NCBI GenBank assembly: GCA_032717465.1
Contig: CM064713.1
Coordinates: forward strand, 196,501 to 260,500
Length of the DNA: 64,000 nt
Direction of reading: 5' to 3'
From: Coenobita brevimanus
Lineage: Eukaryota; Arthropoda; Malacostraca; Decapoda; Coenobitidae
The notes under the pieces are model-generated. The model was not told where the DNA came from. It saw nothing but the letters and a program-made list of their open reading frames with translations, and made no database searches. This document shows positions 44,498 through 56,619 of the stretch, in pieces (positions within the stretch are counted from its first letter, which is position 1; each line of letters starts with the position of its first letter). Both the position numbers and the translations under genes were made by a program.

Positions 44498-47400
44498 CCA
44501 CTTTATAGGATGATGATGCCTGCAGAGCTTCAAGTTCTTCAACCAGTAAAGTAACTAACAATACTGACTCAGCCACTACATCATTCGCTAGTCAAGACTC
44601 AGATTTGATTCCTGTTGATGAAGCAGAAGTCACATTAGCACATACTGTTGTACTGAACCAAGATCAAAAAGATACAAAAGACAGTCCATCCACATCACAA
44701 ATTCCAGCGACTCAAGTAGTTGATTTATCTAAGTCCCCCTATGATAAACCCAGTCAAAAAAAATTGCCAAACTACCCAAGCAATTAGAATAATAGGAAAT
44801 TTAGAAGTTCCTATCTATCTATCTATCTATTGCCAGACGCCTCAATCCCGTTTGGGGTGGCCACAAACAAATCGCCTCCAAGTCGCCCTGTCCCCCGCCA
44901 TTTCACTGCCCTGCTCCCAACTCACACCCCCCTCTCTCATATACCTCTCCACCCCATCCCTCCATCTCATCCTCGGCATCCCCCTCCCTCTTCCCCCCTC
45001 CACCTCACTCACATACACTCTCTTCGTCAGTCTTTCACCCTCCATCCTCTCCAAATGGCCAAACCACCTCAGTGTGTTCCTCATAACGCTTCCTATCACA
45101 TCCACATCCACACCACAACGCTCCTTTATATCCTCATTCGTCAGCCTGTCTCTCCACGTGACTCCACAGGCTCCTCTTAAATAACTCATTTCCACTGCTC
45201 TCACTCTTGACTTGTGTCCTTCCAACAATGTCCAAGCTTCACTTCCGTACGTTAGAGTTGGTATCACAATACTGTCATGTAGTAACTTTTTCACTTCCAT
45301 GCTCACTTCCCTGTTTCTTATCACTGCTTTCAAAGAACCAGCAACCTTTCTTCCCTGCTGTACCCTTTCATGTACTTCACCCTCCAAACCTCCATCCTTA
45401 CTCATCACACTACCCAAGTACTTAAACGTACTCACATTTTCCAATTCCTCACCATCCAACCTCGCTGTACATTCACTAACTTCACCTCTCTCAAAGACCA
45501 TCACTTTACTCTTCCCTACATTCACCTTTAGATTCCGTTTCTTACACACTCTCTCAAACTCATCCACCAAGCCTTGCAGCTCCCCTTCGTCTTCACTCAA
45601 CAACACAGTATCATCTGCAAACAACAGTACAGGGAGTTTCCAAACACTATCCTCTCTCACCAGGGCCACTCCAACATCCACTACCCTACCTTGTACCTCT
45701 TTTATTACCCCATCCATGTACATGGATTTTCATGGTTAGAACACTCGGTCTCGCAAGATGCGTATTAGTGCTTTCCATATAGGCACTTTGCTGGAGCATC
45801 TGTTCGTAAGGAGGAAGGACTAGGTAGGAGACCGTTTATTGATGCTGGAACAGGGAAATGGAAAGACATCAGTACCCTTCTCAAACAACATCAGGGAAAT
45901 GAAAGACACATTAGTAGTATAATAGCTTGGTCTAATTTCAAGGATATTCAGTCAAGGTCCACTCAGTCTGTAGCATCTTCTCTATCTTCAGCTAGGCAAC
46001 AAGAAATTGAGGACAACAGGGAACATGTAAAGTTACTTTTAAAAATCACTGCATTACTGGGAAGGCAAGACGTGTCTTCTCGTGGACATAATGAGGGTGG
46101 TGATACATTAAATTCAGGATATTTTGTAGAAATTCTTCACCTAATTGTTGAATCAAATCCCTCTCTAAAACAAAGTTAGAAAAATGATATGGCCAACACA
46201 CAAATCCTCAGTACCAGAATGAGTTGCCATCATTTGTTGGAAGACATATCAAGTACACAGTTTGTGCTGAAGCACAAGAAGCCAAGTACTTTTCAGTTAT
46301 GGTTGATGAAAGACTTGTCGAAAAAGGAACAGATGGCTATTCTTGTGCGGTACTTTAGTGAGGGTATTGTGAAAGAACGTGTCGTTGGAACCTATCACAT
46401 GGAAAAGGTTGATGCTGCAAGTTTAGCTGGTTTAATATATAAAGAGATAGAACAATCTGGTTTAATTTGGTATAAGTGTGTGGCTCAGTGTTATGATGGT
46501 GCTGGTGTAAAGAGTGGATGCTTTAGCGGGATTCAAGCAAGACTACGGGATAAAATTCCCCAAGCAGTATACATACATTGCCATACACACAGGCTGAAAT
46601 TAGTATAGGGCGACTGCATAAAGAATACCAGTGGCCTTTCTTCATTTCTTTTTCAGTTATTAACACACTTTACACATTTGTTACTAACAGTAACACAGGG
46701 AACCAACTTTTCATAGAGGCACAGAAAGCAGAAGATCTTCAGGTTTTGACACTAGAAAGACCTGCTATAAGTAGATGGTCTTACTAGTATTTTATATGTC
46801 AATATTGAAGGTTAAGCTTCGCTATGGAAGTTAGCTATCAGTGCTTAATACAGTTATAGAGGGTTCTGATTCAGAAGCTGAAACAGAAGCAAATGGACTG
46901 TACAAAAAGTTAGCGTCTTTCAGGCTCGTACTGTATCTACATTGAACAAGTCCTTAGAGTTACCAATAGTCTGTCATATCAGCTTCATGCAATGGAAGCT
47001 TTACTATCTGAAGCTTGCTCTCTCATACAGTCAACTATTAAAGAATTGCAGGTCTTGAGAAAGGACGAGGCTTTCTCTGATACTTTTGACAGAGCTAAAG
47101 ATTTTGCTTCAACATATGAGACTGATACAAACTTGGACAATTCAGATCAGTTGGGCAGACCTAAGAGAATTCAGAAGGTATCATCAAGACTAAAGAGTTT
47201 CTTAAATGATTCAGCTCTAGGGAGAAATGAGGTGAATACTTGTATTGCTCCAAAGACTGAAATCAAAAGAACCTATTTTGATATATTAGATACATATCTC
47301 TCAGAGCTTGATATTCGCTTCACACAAAACATGCTCCTAAAGAAGCAATGAATGCACTTGATTGCAATTCCAGAGACTTTCTAGAATATGAGAAGCTTCC

Positions 47401-47770
47401 TATTATAGTACAGTCTTACAAAGATATATACATAGATGAAATTCTTCTAGTTTCCCAAATATCTGTCGCAAAAAGACATTTTCTAAGTAAGAGTGGCAAG
47501 CCAAAGAATCTGTTTAAATTATATGAACTCAAACCATTAGATTGTGCATTTTCAGAAATAGTGAAAATTTTCAAAATTCTTATCACCCTTCCAGTAACTA
47601 CTGCAGGCAATGAACGACTTTTTTCAGTACTTTGCTTAGTCAAGACATATCTAAGAAGCTCAATGAGAAATGTTCGCTTAAGTGACTTGCTACTTATGGC
47701 CTCAGAAAAGGAACTTGTTAAAAAACTTAACTTTAACACCTGGTTGATAACTTTGCAAAGCAGAGATCAC
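44498..47770 (+). pseudogene. hAT transposase (TTF-type finger, DUF4371, hATC), split by LINE-A
   Basis: Part 1 (44498-44800) has an acidic Ser/Thr-rich start and NRKFRSS. Part 2 resumes at 45724 with GFSWLEHSVSQDAY, CFPYRHFAGASVRKEEGLGR and GTGKWKDISTLLKQHQGNER, a TTF-type zinc-finger region. It continues (46189-46608) with TFQLWLMKDLSKKEQMAILV, RYFSEGIVKERVVGTYHMEK, YDGAGVKSGCFSGIQARL and VYIHCHTHRLKLV (DUF4371-like core). The C-terminus (47348-47770) has LPVTTAGNERLFSVLCLVKT and YLRSSMRNVRLSDLLLM, the hAT dimerisation domain. At least three stops or frameshifts. Closest in style to ZMYM1-like proteins. Confidence 0.88.
44811..45723 (-). pseudogene. LINE-A copy 3, nested in the hAT, long open frame
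   Basis: A 293-codon uninterrupted minus-strand frame (45723-44842): MYMDGVIKEVQGRVVDVGVA, LLFADDTVLLSEDEGELQGL (intact FADD), KRNLKVNVGKSKVMVFERGE, FKYLGSVMSKDGGLEGEVHE, IVIPTLTYGSEAWTLLEGHK, ACGVTWRDRLTNEDIKERCG, LRWFGHLERMEGERLTKRVY and MRWRDGVERYMREGG. The 3' end (GGCGTCTGGCAATAGATAGA) has a (TATC)n tail at 44811-44831. 5'-truncated in the RT at NLYMDG, so not autonomous, but the youngest-looking LINE here. Confidence 0.92.
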
Positions 47771-48271
47771 GGAGATATCCACTGTTGCAGTAGTTTATTC
47801 ATTTTTCAATGCAATAAATATACGTAGTTTAGTTTTCAATTTCCTCTAATGAATTCTGAAATTAATATACTCTTCTTACCTGAGCCTCTTCCAAATTTAA
47901 AAACCATCATTTTATTTCTCCCACCTCTTGGTGTAGAGCTTACTTTTTCGCATTACTTTATATGGTTCATGATGTTCTTGGGGCTAGTAATCTAAAAGCT
48001 TTCCATTTTTAAATCAATTTCAAGTTTACACTTTTCATTCTCAGTTTTATATTCATTATATTTTCATTAGGCAATAAGAATGAAGTCAGTTTAAGCCTTC
48101 ACCAATACAAATGTTTTAATTGCTATTTTGTCCATTATCCATGGTCATTAGCATAATTATAATGCAATTGATATGTACTTTACCATGTACTTTAAATTAC
48201 ATAATCAACTTCACACAGAAGTACTGCTAATGCTAGAATATCCATTAGCAATTGGTTTAATAAATAAATAA

Positions 48272-48273
<2 letters not shown>

Positions 48274-48339
<66 letters not shown>
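48274..48339. repeat. (TA)n microsatellite
   Basis: About 66 bp of perfect TA near the right end of the hAT element. Confidence 0.95.
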
Positions 48340-48344
<5 letters not shown>

Positions 48345-48494
48345 TACTGCTTTCATTCACTAAATATAGATTTGCATGTGGCTTGAAAATGCTCTCTCGC
48401 CATCCCACCCATGTGGGGAGGTGGGAGTAGAGGGGCCTCCTAGATAGCCTATCCCCCCCCCAAGGAAAATTAAAATGACGCCCCTGATTGTGTT

Positions 48495-48955
48495 ATATAA
48501 ATCCTTCAAACATCGCCATGCTCTGCATAAATAACGTGCAAAAGGATATTAACCAGCCATATCCCTCGTCCGAAAAAAGAGAAAAGAAAATGGTAAGGAA
48601 GAGGTGTTAGGGAGCTTCCTTATCCGACGCAAAATACTGGCCTATGTGTCTGTAGTTTAAGTATGTTCTGCTGGAAGGACTGTGCTGTTGAAACTGAGTG
48701 TGCGAGAGTGTAAGGAAGCCCCGGAGTTTTGATGGTCATTTATGGAATACCTGCAATTGTTGGATGTGATCAGCTTGCATCCCACATTATGGTGTAGTTA
48801 GCTATGATACAGAGGATTTATAAGTATTGCATCCCATCACATGTCTGAGAAATGATCGGAAAAAAAAAAAAGGAGTTATCCACACTTTTGGGAATTAAGT
48901 TTTAATATTACGACCGTAACTTTTAAAATCCTTGATATGAAAACTATCTGTCTTT
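48495..48955. other. No gene recognised
   Basis: Unique AT-rich spacer between the hAT element and LINE-A copy 4. Confidence 0.5.
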
Positions 48956-50230
48956 AGCCAACTTCCCTAATCACGTGAGGGGTGGCCACAAACAAATCGC
49001 CTCCATGTCGCCCTGTCTCCTGCCATTTCAATGCCCCCCCCCCCAACTTGCACCCCTCTCCCTCATATACCTCTCCCCTCCATCCCTTCATCTCATCCTC
49101 GGTCTCCCTCTCCCTCTCCTCCCTTCCACCTCACTCACACAGACTCTTCTCTTTAATCTCTCACTCTCCATCCTCTCCAAATTGCCAAACCACCTCAGTA
49201 TATTTCTCCTGACTTTCACATCCACAACCACATCACAACGCTCCTTCACGTCCATTTGTCAGTCTGTCTCTCCATACAACTCCACATTCTTCTCTCAAAT
49301 AACTAATTTCCACTGCTCTCACTCTTGACTTGTGTCCTTCCAACAAGGTCCAAGCTTCGTTTCCATACTTTAGAGCGAGTATCACAATACTATCATGCAA
49401 CGACTTTTGTACATCCATGCTCACTTTCCTATTTCTTACCACTGCTTTCAATGAACCAGTAACCTTTCTCCCTGCTGTACCCTTTCAAGCATTTCATCCT
49501 CTAAACTTCTCTCCTTACTCATCGCATTACCCAAGTACTTAAACACACTCACATTTTTCATTTCCTCATCATCCAGCCTCATAGTGCATTCAGTGACTTC
49601 ATTTCTCTCGAAGACCACAACTCTACCCTTCTGTACATTCACCTTTAGATTCCATTTCTTGCATACTCTCCCAAACTGATTCATCAAGCCTTGCAGTTCC
49701 GCTTCACATTCACTTAACAACACAGTATCATCTGCAAACAACAGAACAGGAAGTTTCCAAATGCTGCCCTCTCTCATTAGGGCCGCTCGAACACCTACTG
49801 CCCTTACCTTGTTTCTCTTTTATTCCAACCATGGAGACATGACACATCCCTGTTTCACTCCAACATTCAGACACAAAAATTCACTCAGTTCACCATCCAC
49901 ACGCACTGCAGCCTTAGCACCTTCATACATACTCTTCACGGCATTCAACAACTTCCCATTTACTCCGTACATTTTTAATATTTTCCACATTCCTTGTCTA
50001 TCCACTCTGTCAAATGCTTTCTCCAAATCTTTGAAGGCCGCATACAACTTCTATTCCTTCTCTAGAAACTTTGCCACTAAGCACCTTAGGATGAATATCT
50101 GATCTACACAACTTCTTCCCTTTCTGAAACTCCCCTGTTCTTCAACTAATTCCTAGGTTATTTCCCTAACTCTGTTAACAAGACTAGTGTCCTACCGTTT
50201 ATTTTTTATATCACACTAAGAAGACAAAAA
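48956..50230 (-). pseudogene. LINE-A copy 4, decayed
   Basis: Minus strand: YAAFKDLEKAFDRVDRQGMW, KLLNAVKSMYEGAKAAVRVD, LNVGVKQGCVMSPW, LPVLLFADDTVLLSECEAEL, WNLKVNVQKGRVVVFERNEV, VFKYLGNAMSKERSLEDEML, RNRKVSMDVQKSLHDSIVIL and ECGVVWRDRLTN. The 3' end matches the family (GGCGATTTGTTTGTGGCCACC) but lacks the TATC tail. Small deletions and stops occur throughout; FADD is kept. Confidence 0.88.
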
Positions 50231-50234
<4 letters not shown>

Positions 50235-50274
<40 letters not shown>

Positions 50275-50347
50275 GAGATCGCAAACAATACGCCTCATTA
50301 CATAACACTTCCTCCTCTTCCTTCTCTTACACACACACACACACACA
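50235..50347. repeat. (GA)n and (AC)n microsatellites
   Basis: GA repeats at 50235-50275 and AC at 50331-50347, between two LINE copies. Confidence 0.9.
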
Positions 50348-50409
50348 GCGGGGGAGGGGGACGCAATAAAAACAACGCCTGCTCTTGTTCAGCGAGGCTC
50401 GGATGTATT

Positions 50410-52610
50410 TTTTTTTTTTTTTACTGACGATGGACAGAGCAAGGAGAAACAAATTAAATCAAAAAAATCTGCGCATCAGAATTATAGGTGTCCTCTGCTC
50501 ATAAAAAATCTGTAACAGCTGGACATGAACTGCTTTAGGTTGAAGCTTTGGAGGAAACTACTCTGGGGAAGCGAGTTCCAAAGAGAAGAAGCTCTGGGTA
50601 AAAATGGAATTCTTATAGTCAGTAGTTCTACAGTAATATGACAGTATGACAGTCACGTAATGAGCGTTACCAGATTCCCGTGTAGGACGGGGAAAGGCGT
50701 GGAGAGGTGTCACTTTGGACGCAACTTCGTCTGAGCATATGCCATGAAAGCATCTGTAACATAATGGAAAGGAGGCAACATTCTGTCATACTTGTAGGAG
50801 AGGTAGTTCATTTATAATTGCTAAGTTATTAATTTATTCTTATAGCTCTGTTCACAGTTTTGTCCAGTCGTTTTAATGCAACCTCTCCACATCTACTCCA
50901 CAAGGGCTAGCATTATTCCAGCTGAGAGCTCACATGACTTGGAAATTATAGCTAACTGCTCGTCAGTGAAAAAGTTATACGGATTCGGCACAACAGTCCA
51001 AGTTTCTCCGAGGCGGTTTTAGTAAGTGATCTAACGTGAGAGGCCCAACTGAGGGTATCGTTAAGCGAAACACCGAGAATTTCAATACTTTTAGAGACAG
51101 GAATATTGGTTTCATTGTAGGTAATATAGGAATCACGCAATACCTGTCTGTTAGTAAATTGATTATATTTGTTTTTTCTAGCATTAAATGAGACAATGTT
51201 ATTTTGCCCTCATGCACTGGTCTTGAATGTCTTGATTTAAGGAGACTGTTGTGCTGAATTGGGAATTAGATATATCAGACTTTGTGAAGAGGTGTTTAAC
51301 TGTGAAGGAACTGTGAGGCGTTGAGTCATCTGCATGTGAGTGAATGGGATTATGGGTGACAGACAAGACATCATTAATATGAATGAACAACAGGGTTGGA
51401 GCCACGAGTGATCCTTATGGCATGCCGGCATTAATTTAGTGAAAATTCGAATATACATCATCTACCTTTACTTTTATCTTTCTGTTGCTGAAATATGACG
51501 AAATCAGTGGGACAAAAGATGATAGGCCTTAGTAAGGAAGTTTGGATAGCAGGGAACAGTGCCACACTCTGTCAAAAGCTTTAGAAATATCAAAGGGCTA
51601 TTCCATGGGGTTCTCCATGATGGTCCATTGAATGATGGTTGAGTATGTCAACAGTGGATCTTTCGTGGCAAAAACCATACTGTTGGTCACTAGTCAAGTT
51701 GTTGGATTCAAGATGTTTAACAACGTGCAGTTACAATCTGAAATACTTACCAAGCGAAGATGTAATAGCTATTGGCCTGTACTCAGAGGGATCAAACTCC
51801 CTTTCTTTGGAATAGGGTGGGTTTTGGTTTCATTACAAGAATTAGGGAATGAAAAAGTTCGTATGCATAGTCTGAATAATTTAGCTAGAACAGGAACAAG
51901 TTCTGGGAAACACTTTTCCCAAACTATTGGAAAAATTCCTTCTGGACCTGTAAATTAATTGGCTGGTAAATTGTCTACGACAGAGTTTCTGTATCTAGTC
52001 TGCCTTTACTGGAGCAATTTCGGGAGAGTCAAGTGCTAGTCCAGGAACGGTCTGACTGGACTTCCTTAAAGGAAGAATTCTGACAAACGTATTGATGAAC
52101 ATGTTAGCTTTTCCAGCTGGGTTACTTACAGTTTTTACGTTTGAAGATTTTAGTGGGGGAATGGGTGATGATTTGTTAAAGTTACTAGTGAAAGAACTGA
52201 GAGTCAACCAGAACATTCATTGGCATTACGATTATTTAATAGTTTGGATGCTTTGTTGTGAAGGAAGTTTGAGTTGGAGAGATTTATTACTGTTTTTGCG
52301 TGGTTTCTAGCACTTACACAGTGACTGAAGGATTCAGTAGTTTTCGCCTTTAAATAAGAATCATATGCTACAGACTCTTGGGTCGTTGCTCTAGCACAAT
52401 TGCTGTCGAACCATTTTGGGGAATCTGATCTTTTAGTAAATTGTTGACAGGTATGAACAATTCTATACCATCTTGTTTTAAGTCAGTGTTGTGGGACTGG
52501 GTTGAACTGATGTCAGTGGAGACGAAAGACTGCCATGGAAAATCCGCTAGATAATTTCTAAGTCCATTCCAGTCTTCCTTCGCAGTCTGTCCTAAACAAA
52601 GTAATATATT
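50410..52610 (-). pseudogene. Jockey-like LINE ORF2, ~2.2 kb, decayed
   Basis: Minus-strand order: a linker with TDISSTQSHNTDLKQDG and FNKSSPIPPLKSSNVKTVSN, PAGKANMFINTFVR, then a decayed palm, LFIHINDVLSVTHNPIHSH leading into the catalytic HADDS box (about 51335), TYNETNIPVSKSIEILGVSL, NDTLSWASHVRSLTKTASEK, LGLLCRIRITFSL and the C-terminal block ending in a T14 run (poly(A) on this strand) at 50409-50422. Both catalytic aspartates remain but stops are frequent. The 21.6-22.3-kb fragment is the same family. Confidence 0.82.
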
Positions 52611-52642
52611 GGCTACCCCTTCGTGAAAGTACTAAGAAAAAT

Positions 52643-52643
<1 letters not shown>

Positions 52644-52684
<41 letters not shown>
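52644..52684. repeat. (GA)n microsatellite
   Basis: About 20 GA units. Confidence 0.9.
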
Positions 52685-52685
<1 letters not shown>

Positions 52686-52849
52686 ATGATCATTATTGTT
52701 TTAGTGTTAAATTTACACCTATTTTTCACACTTGGCGGCCTGCTTTGAGTGGCGTAGGTAAATATTTGAGGCAATTACTGTGAGATTATGACAGCAAGAT
52801 TATATTAAATGAGTGTAACGCAGCACGGTGTATCCCGTTTCTATCCCCC

Positions 52850-52856
52850 GCCTCTC

Positions 52857-52915
<59 letters not shown>

Positions 52916-53906
52916 CTCCTCTTCCTCCTCCTCCTCCTCCTCTTCCTCCTCCTCCTCCTCCTCCACATTTCCCTGTCGCCAGTCTTTTTCTTTTCCCTTT
53001 TTTTCACTTCTCTCTTCACTCCTTTCTTCCTTCCCTCCCTTCTCTTTCCTCCTTTCTTCCCATCTTTATCTCTCTCTTTCCTCTCTTCTCTCCCCTCCTA
53101 TTTCTGTCTCATTTCTCCCCAAATTTTTTCCCTCCTTCCCTCCACACTCTCTCTTCCTTCCTTCCATTCTGTTTTGTTTTATATTTCTACTCTTGTATAT
53201 CCTCCTTTCTTCCTTCCTTCGTCCTTCCTCTCATTCCTCTTCCTTTCCTCCTTCCCTTTCTTCCTTCCTTCATCCCTCCTCTACTCTTTCTCTCTTCCTT
53301 CGTCTTTCTTCTCCCTCCTCTCTCTTCCCTCTTTCCATTTCTTTCTACCTTCATGCCGATTCTCACTCCTCTTTCCTTCCTTCCTTCCCCATCATTCTTC
53401 CTTCATGTTCTCAGTCTTCCTTCTTCCTTCCTTCTTCTTTCTTTCTTCCCTCCCTTTTCTCCTTCTTCTCCTCCTTTCTTCCAGTCTCTTCTGTTTTTCC
53501 ACTCCTCCTTATCCCTCTTTCTTACCCTCTCCCCTCTCCTCTTTTTCTCCTCTTCTTCTCTCCCTTCCTTCCTTCCTTCCTTGTATCGGCTTCCTCTATT
53601 AATAGGGTAACTAGCAAGTACAGAAGAAGATTGAAAAATAGGTATAGTTGGTGAAAGTAGTGTTGCACAAGAGTCGTATAGGAAGATGACATATTGCTAG
53701 TGTTGGGGCAAAGGTGCCTCATTTCCCTCCTCTCTTCCCTTACCTCCCCCTTTCTCTCTCCTTCCCCCTCCTCCCTTTACTCGTCCCCCCTTTCCCTCCC
53801 CCCTCCTCCTCCTCTTTTCCTCTCCTCCCTTTCCCTCCCCCCCACCTCCTCCCCCCCATTTTTTCTCCCCCTTTCCCTCCCCTTCCCCCTCCTCCCACCC
53901 CTACTG
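52850..53906. repeat. Kilobase pyrimidine tract: (CT)n, (CTC)n, CTTCC-rich
   Basis: Perfect CT at 52856-52911, CTC repeats to 52960, then irregular CTTCCTTT/TCCC sequence to 53906 broken only by a short ordinary stretch at 53590-53715. Long Ser/Leu/Phe/Pro open frames are artefacts. The tract ends in CTACTGCAG, so it could serve as an extended polypyrimidine tract for the exon-like segment that follows. Confidence 0.9.
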
Positions 53907-53909
53907 CAG

Positions 53910-53986
53910 GTGACATCCTGTGAGAAGGTGCGCACCATTACGGGACAAACGGTACGCCAGATGAGCAAGCAGCTGACGGGGAACTA

Positions 53987-53987
<1 letters not shown>
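53910..53987 (+). CDS. Candidate orphan exon (25 codons and stop)
   Basis: Non-repetitive 78-bp island encoding VTSCEKVRTITGQTVRQMSK then QLTGN and TAG. It is bounded by a textbook acceptor (pyrimidine tract, CTACTGCAG) and followed at once by GTGAGA, a possible donor. Only one frame is open. The composition differs from the repeats on both sides. I do not recognise the protein. It may be an alternative or terminal exon of a host gene outside the window, or chance. Confidence 0.35.
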
Positions 53988-54038
<51 letters not shown>

Positions 54039-54202
54039 GCGAACAACAATACTGTAGGTCTCATTACATCATTACATTATATTTCCCTCTCTTCCTTCTC
54101 TTGCATGTAAAACACACACACACACACACACGTTTCATTATCCTCCACTTCCTCTTTCTGCATGGAAGTGTAAAAAATAACATCAAAGACAACTTTCGAA
54201 TT

Positions 54203-54241
<39 letters not shown>

Positions 54242-54283
54242 GACAGGCAAATAGGGAAGCAAGAAAGAGGAAGTTGAGAGCAT

Positions 54284-54352
<69 letters not shown>

Positions 54353-54455
54353 GTACGTTTCGCATGACTGTCGTCCCAAATCCGAGCGTAACCACAGCCC
54401 GTTGTTAGGCAATAACTGAACCAAGGTTGAGATATTGATACCGCCGCTACAATGG

Positions 54456-54541
<86 letters not shown>

Positions 54542-54545
54542 GTTA
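53988..54545. repeat. Microsatellite cluster: (GA)n, (AC)n, (GA)n, (GT)n, (GT)n(GA)n
   Basis: GA 53990-54034, AC 54111-54131, GA 54209-54238, GT 54286-54350, GT 54459-54501 joined to GA 54502-54539. Confidence 0.95.
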
Positions 54546-54859
54546 CCTGTGTCACAAGAATCGTTTCACAAGAAGCTATATTTCACTCACTAAAATATTG
54601 AGTAACGTTGCCACCTGACCATCTTGAATGCCGACCTGCAACAAGTGACTAAGGTGCTATACTCCGTCCACATCAGCCTGGCTAAGAATTTCCCTCCCTC
54701 CTCCTTGACTGTTTAACTGCGGCAAGAGATCAGAATATGGATTTACGAAGTGTTGTGCAAAGGATATAGAGTTGCTGATATTTTTCTTCTCTGCCACTAA
54801 ACTAATGAAATATGACGTAGTAGGGCGAAAATGTTGGCCTAGCTGAGGTGAACGAACTA
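54546..54859. other. No gene recognised
   Basis: Short unique segment without coding signal. Confidence 0.5.
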
Positions 54860-55140
54860 CAGATTTATGGCAGTAGAGCGTACATACTTTCTTCTTTTTA
54901 AATCCTTCTTACACTCTTCTCCTTCGTCTTGTTCTTCTTCGTTCTTGTTCTTGGTCTTCTTCGTTCTTGTTCTTGTTCTTCGTTCTTGTTGTTGTTGTTC
55001 TTCGTTCTTATTCTTGTTCTTTCTCTTGTATTTGTTCTGGTTCTTCTTCGTGCATCTTCTTCTTCTTTCTCCTTCTTCTTCACCTTCTTCTCTTCCTCCT
55101 CCTCCTTCGTGTTATTGTTGTTCTTGAAGAAAGCTCTGAT
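54860..55140. repeat. Imperfect (CTT/GTT)n tract
   Basis: TTCTTCGTTCTTGTTCTTGG-type sequence; both strands stay open by composition only. Confidence 0.85.
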
Positions 55141-55409
55141 TTAAGCCTCCATCACAATGACACCAGTCAACGCATGTCCGTTATCACCGCGTCTGTTACC
55201 CCCTCCCTGCACCACCACCCACCACCGTCCCAATACATTCTCATCATTCCCCACATTAAATTTACAGAAACCATTGACTTTCCTACTACCAGTCCACTCT
55301 CAATGCCGACTTATGGAACAGCAAGAGCAGCGAAGAAAACGATGAGTATACTGCCTACCTTTTATAGAAAAATCCAGTTTCTTACGGAGTCAGAAGCGAT
55401 AGTACTTCT

Positions 55410-55690
55410 GTGTTCCAGGAGGTGGAGTAGATGACGTGAGCGAGGCCCTGGATGAAGTTATCATCAGTTTAGTTAACAGTACTCCTGTTGTTGTTCATAC
55501 AGGCACCAACAACGTAGTAGGGCACAGAAGAAAATAAAACTGTTAGAGCAGTACAAGTTGCTTATTTGGTCTTACCGGACGAAAATTAAAATAATGTTTC
55601 ACTTTAACTTCCAAGGGTTAGAGCTGAGAGCGTCTTCTACATCAAGGCCTTTAGTAAAAACATTTGGATGAAATGCCTTTGGTTACAGGA
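55410..55690 (+). pseudogene. CR1 ORF1 fragment (SGNH-hydrolase block)
   Basis: RSDSTSVF, GGGVDDVSEALDEVI, SLVNSTPVVVHTGTNNVVG parallels the EVTRDAND...LYVIHVGTNDL segment of the CR1 ORF1 at 62.1 kb. The GTN(D) block III is recognisable, with D changed to N. It ends near the start of the 55701 element. Confidence 0.6.
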
Positions 55691-55797
55691 AGATCTAGAC
55701 CAGTGGTTCTCAAACTGCAGGGAGCGCCCCCCTAGGGGGGGACGTGAGCAGTTTCCAGGAGCGCAAGGACCTAGAGGAAAAACAGAGAATGGCCTGA

Positions 55798-55799
<2 letters not shown>

Positions 55800-55834
<35 letters not shown>
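55800..55834. repeat. (TG)n microsatellite
   Basis: About 17 TG units. Confidence 0.9.
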
Positions 55835-55836
<2 letters not shown>

Positions 55837-56381
55837 ACGACGAACCTTTGATCACCATTTACTCTCATGTTTTCTCTCTGCTCCAACCATGAAAGGATTT
55901 TGTTGTTGTTGCTGTACGTATGAGTGGTTTCCATATTTCTCTGTCACCTGGCCACCTCCCTGCTCCCTCTCTAGTTGGTCTGGCTTCTACATAGAAAGAT
56001 AAAGATCCCGCAGAATCTCATATTGAGCGATGGGTCATAGCTTGTTACTGGAATCGTGAACCTCAAAAACTTTTTTTCCATTCCTAATCAGTATAGCCTA
56101 CGGGTTTGTTCTCCCATACCAGTCGCCGCCACGTGTCTGTGTGACAAGGTCCAGCCACTCACACATACATTTTGGTCTCTGTGCGAGGTATGTTTCATTA
56201 TGAACCAGTTAGTAATGAGAACCACTTTGTAAATTGCAAAGAATGCTGATCGGATCTTTATTCATAATAAAGGGAAACTTGACAACTCAAAAGGGTATGA
56301 CCTTGACAATGTAGCGGCATCTAGAACCATGTGGCGATGTTTGTGACCATGTGACGGTGTTTATGAATATGATGGTGTTAT

Positions 56382-56475
56382 AGCGGCAGCAGCAGCAGCA
56401 GTAGTGGTAGTAGCAGCAGTAGTAGCAGTGGTAGTAGCAATAGTGGTAGAAGTGGTAGTAGTGGTAGTAACCTCT
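56382..56475. repeat. (AGC)/(AGT/GGT) trinucleotide tract
   Basis: GCAGCAGCAGCAGCAGTAGT and TAGTAGTGGTAGTAGC-type sequence. Confidence 0.85.
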
Positions 56476-56619
56476 GGTTAATCTCTCCCCTAATCCACCA
56501 TCCTCCTTTCAGGGGATAGGGAGGTAGTTTTGGGACGTTTATATAGCTGGGCAGTGATGCTGCCTGGTTATATCATATGAAGGCATCCCTCTCCAGCAGC
56601 ATATGATACTGTTAATAGC

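Larger units (their letters stand above)
44282..48486 (+). mobile_element. Complete hAT element, 4.2 kb, with perfect 8-bp TSD
   Basis: Both ends carry CAGGGGCGTCATTT as terminal inverted repeats (44282 and, reverse-complemented, 48486). The 8-bp target duplication ATTGTGTT is perfect (44274-44281 and 48487-48494). It contains a broken DUF4371/ZMYM1-like transposase, a nested LINE-A copy (44811-45723), (TG)n near 44442 and (TA)n near 48274. A perfect duplication and near-perfect ends suggest a fairly recent insertion, while internal stops show the copy itself is dead. Confidence 0.92.

Noticed and set aside
52809..53654. Open frames of 260-281 codons, Ser/Leu/Phe/Pro-rich
   Set aside because: Direct translation of CT and CTTCC repeats.
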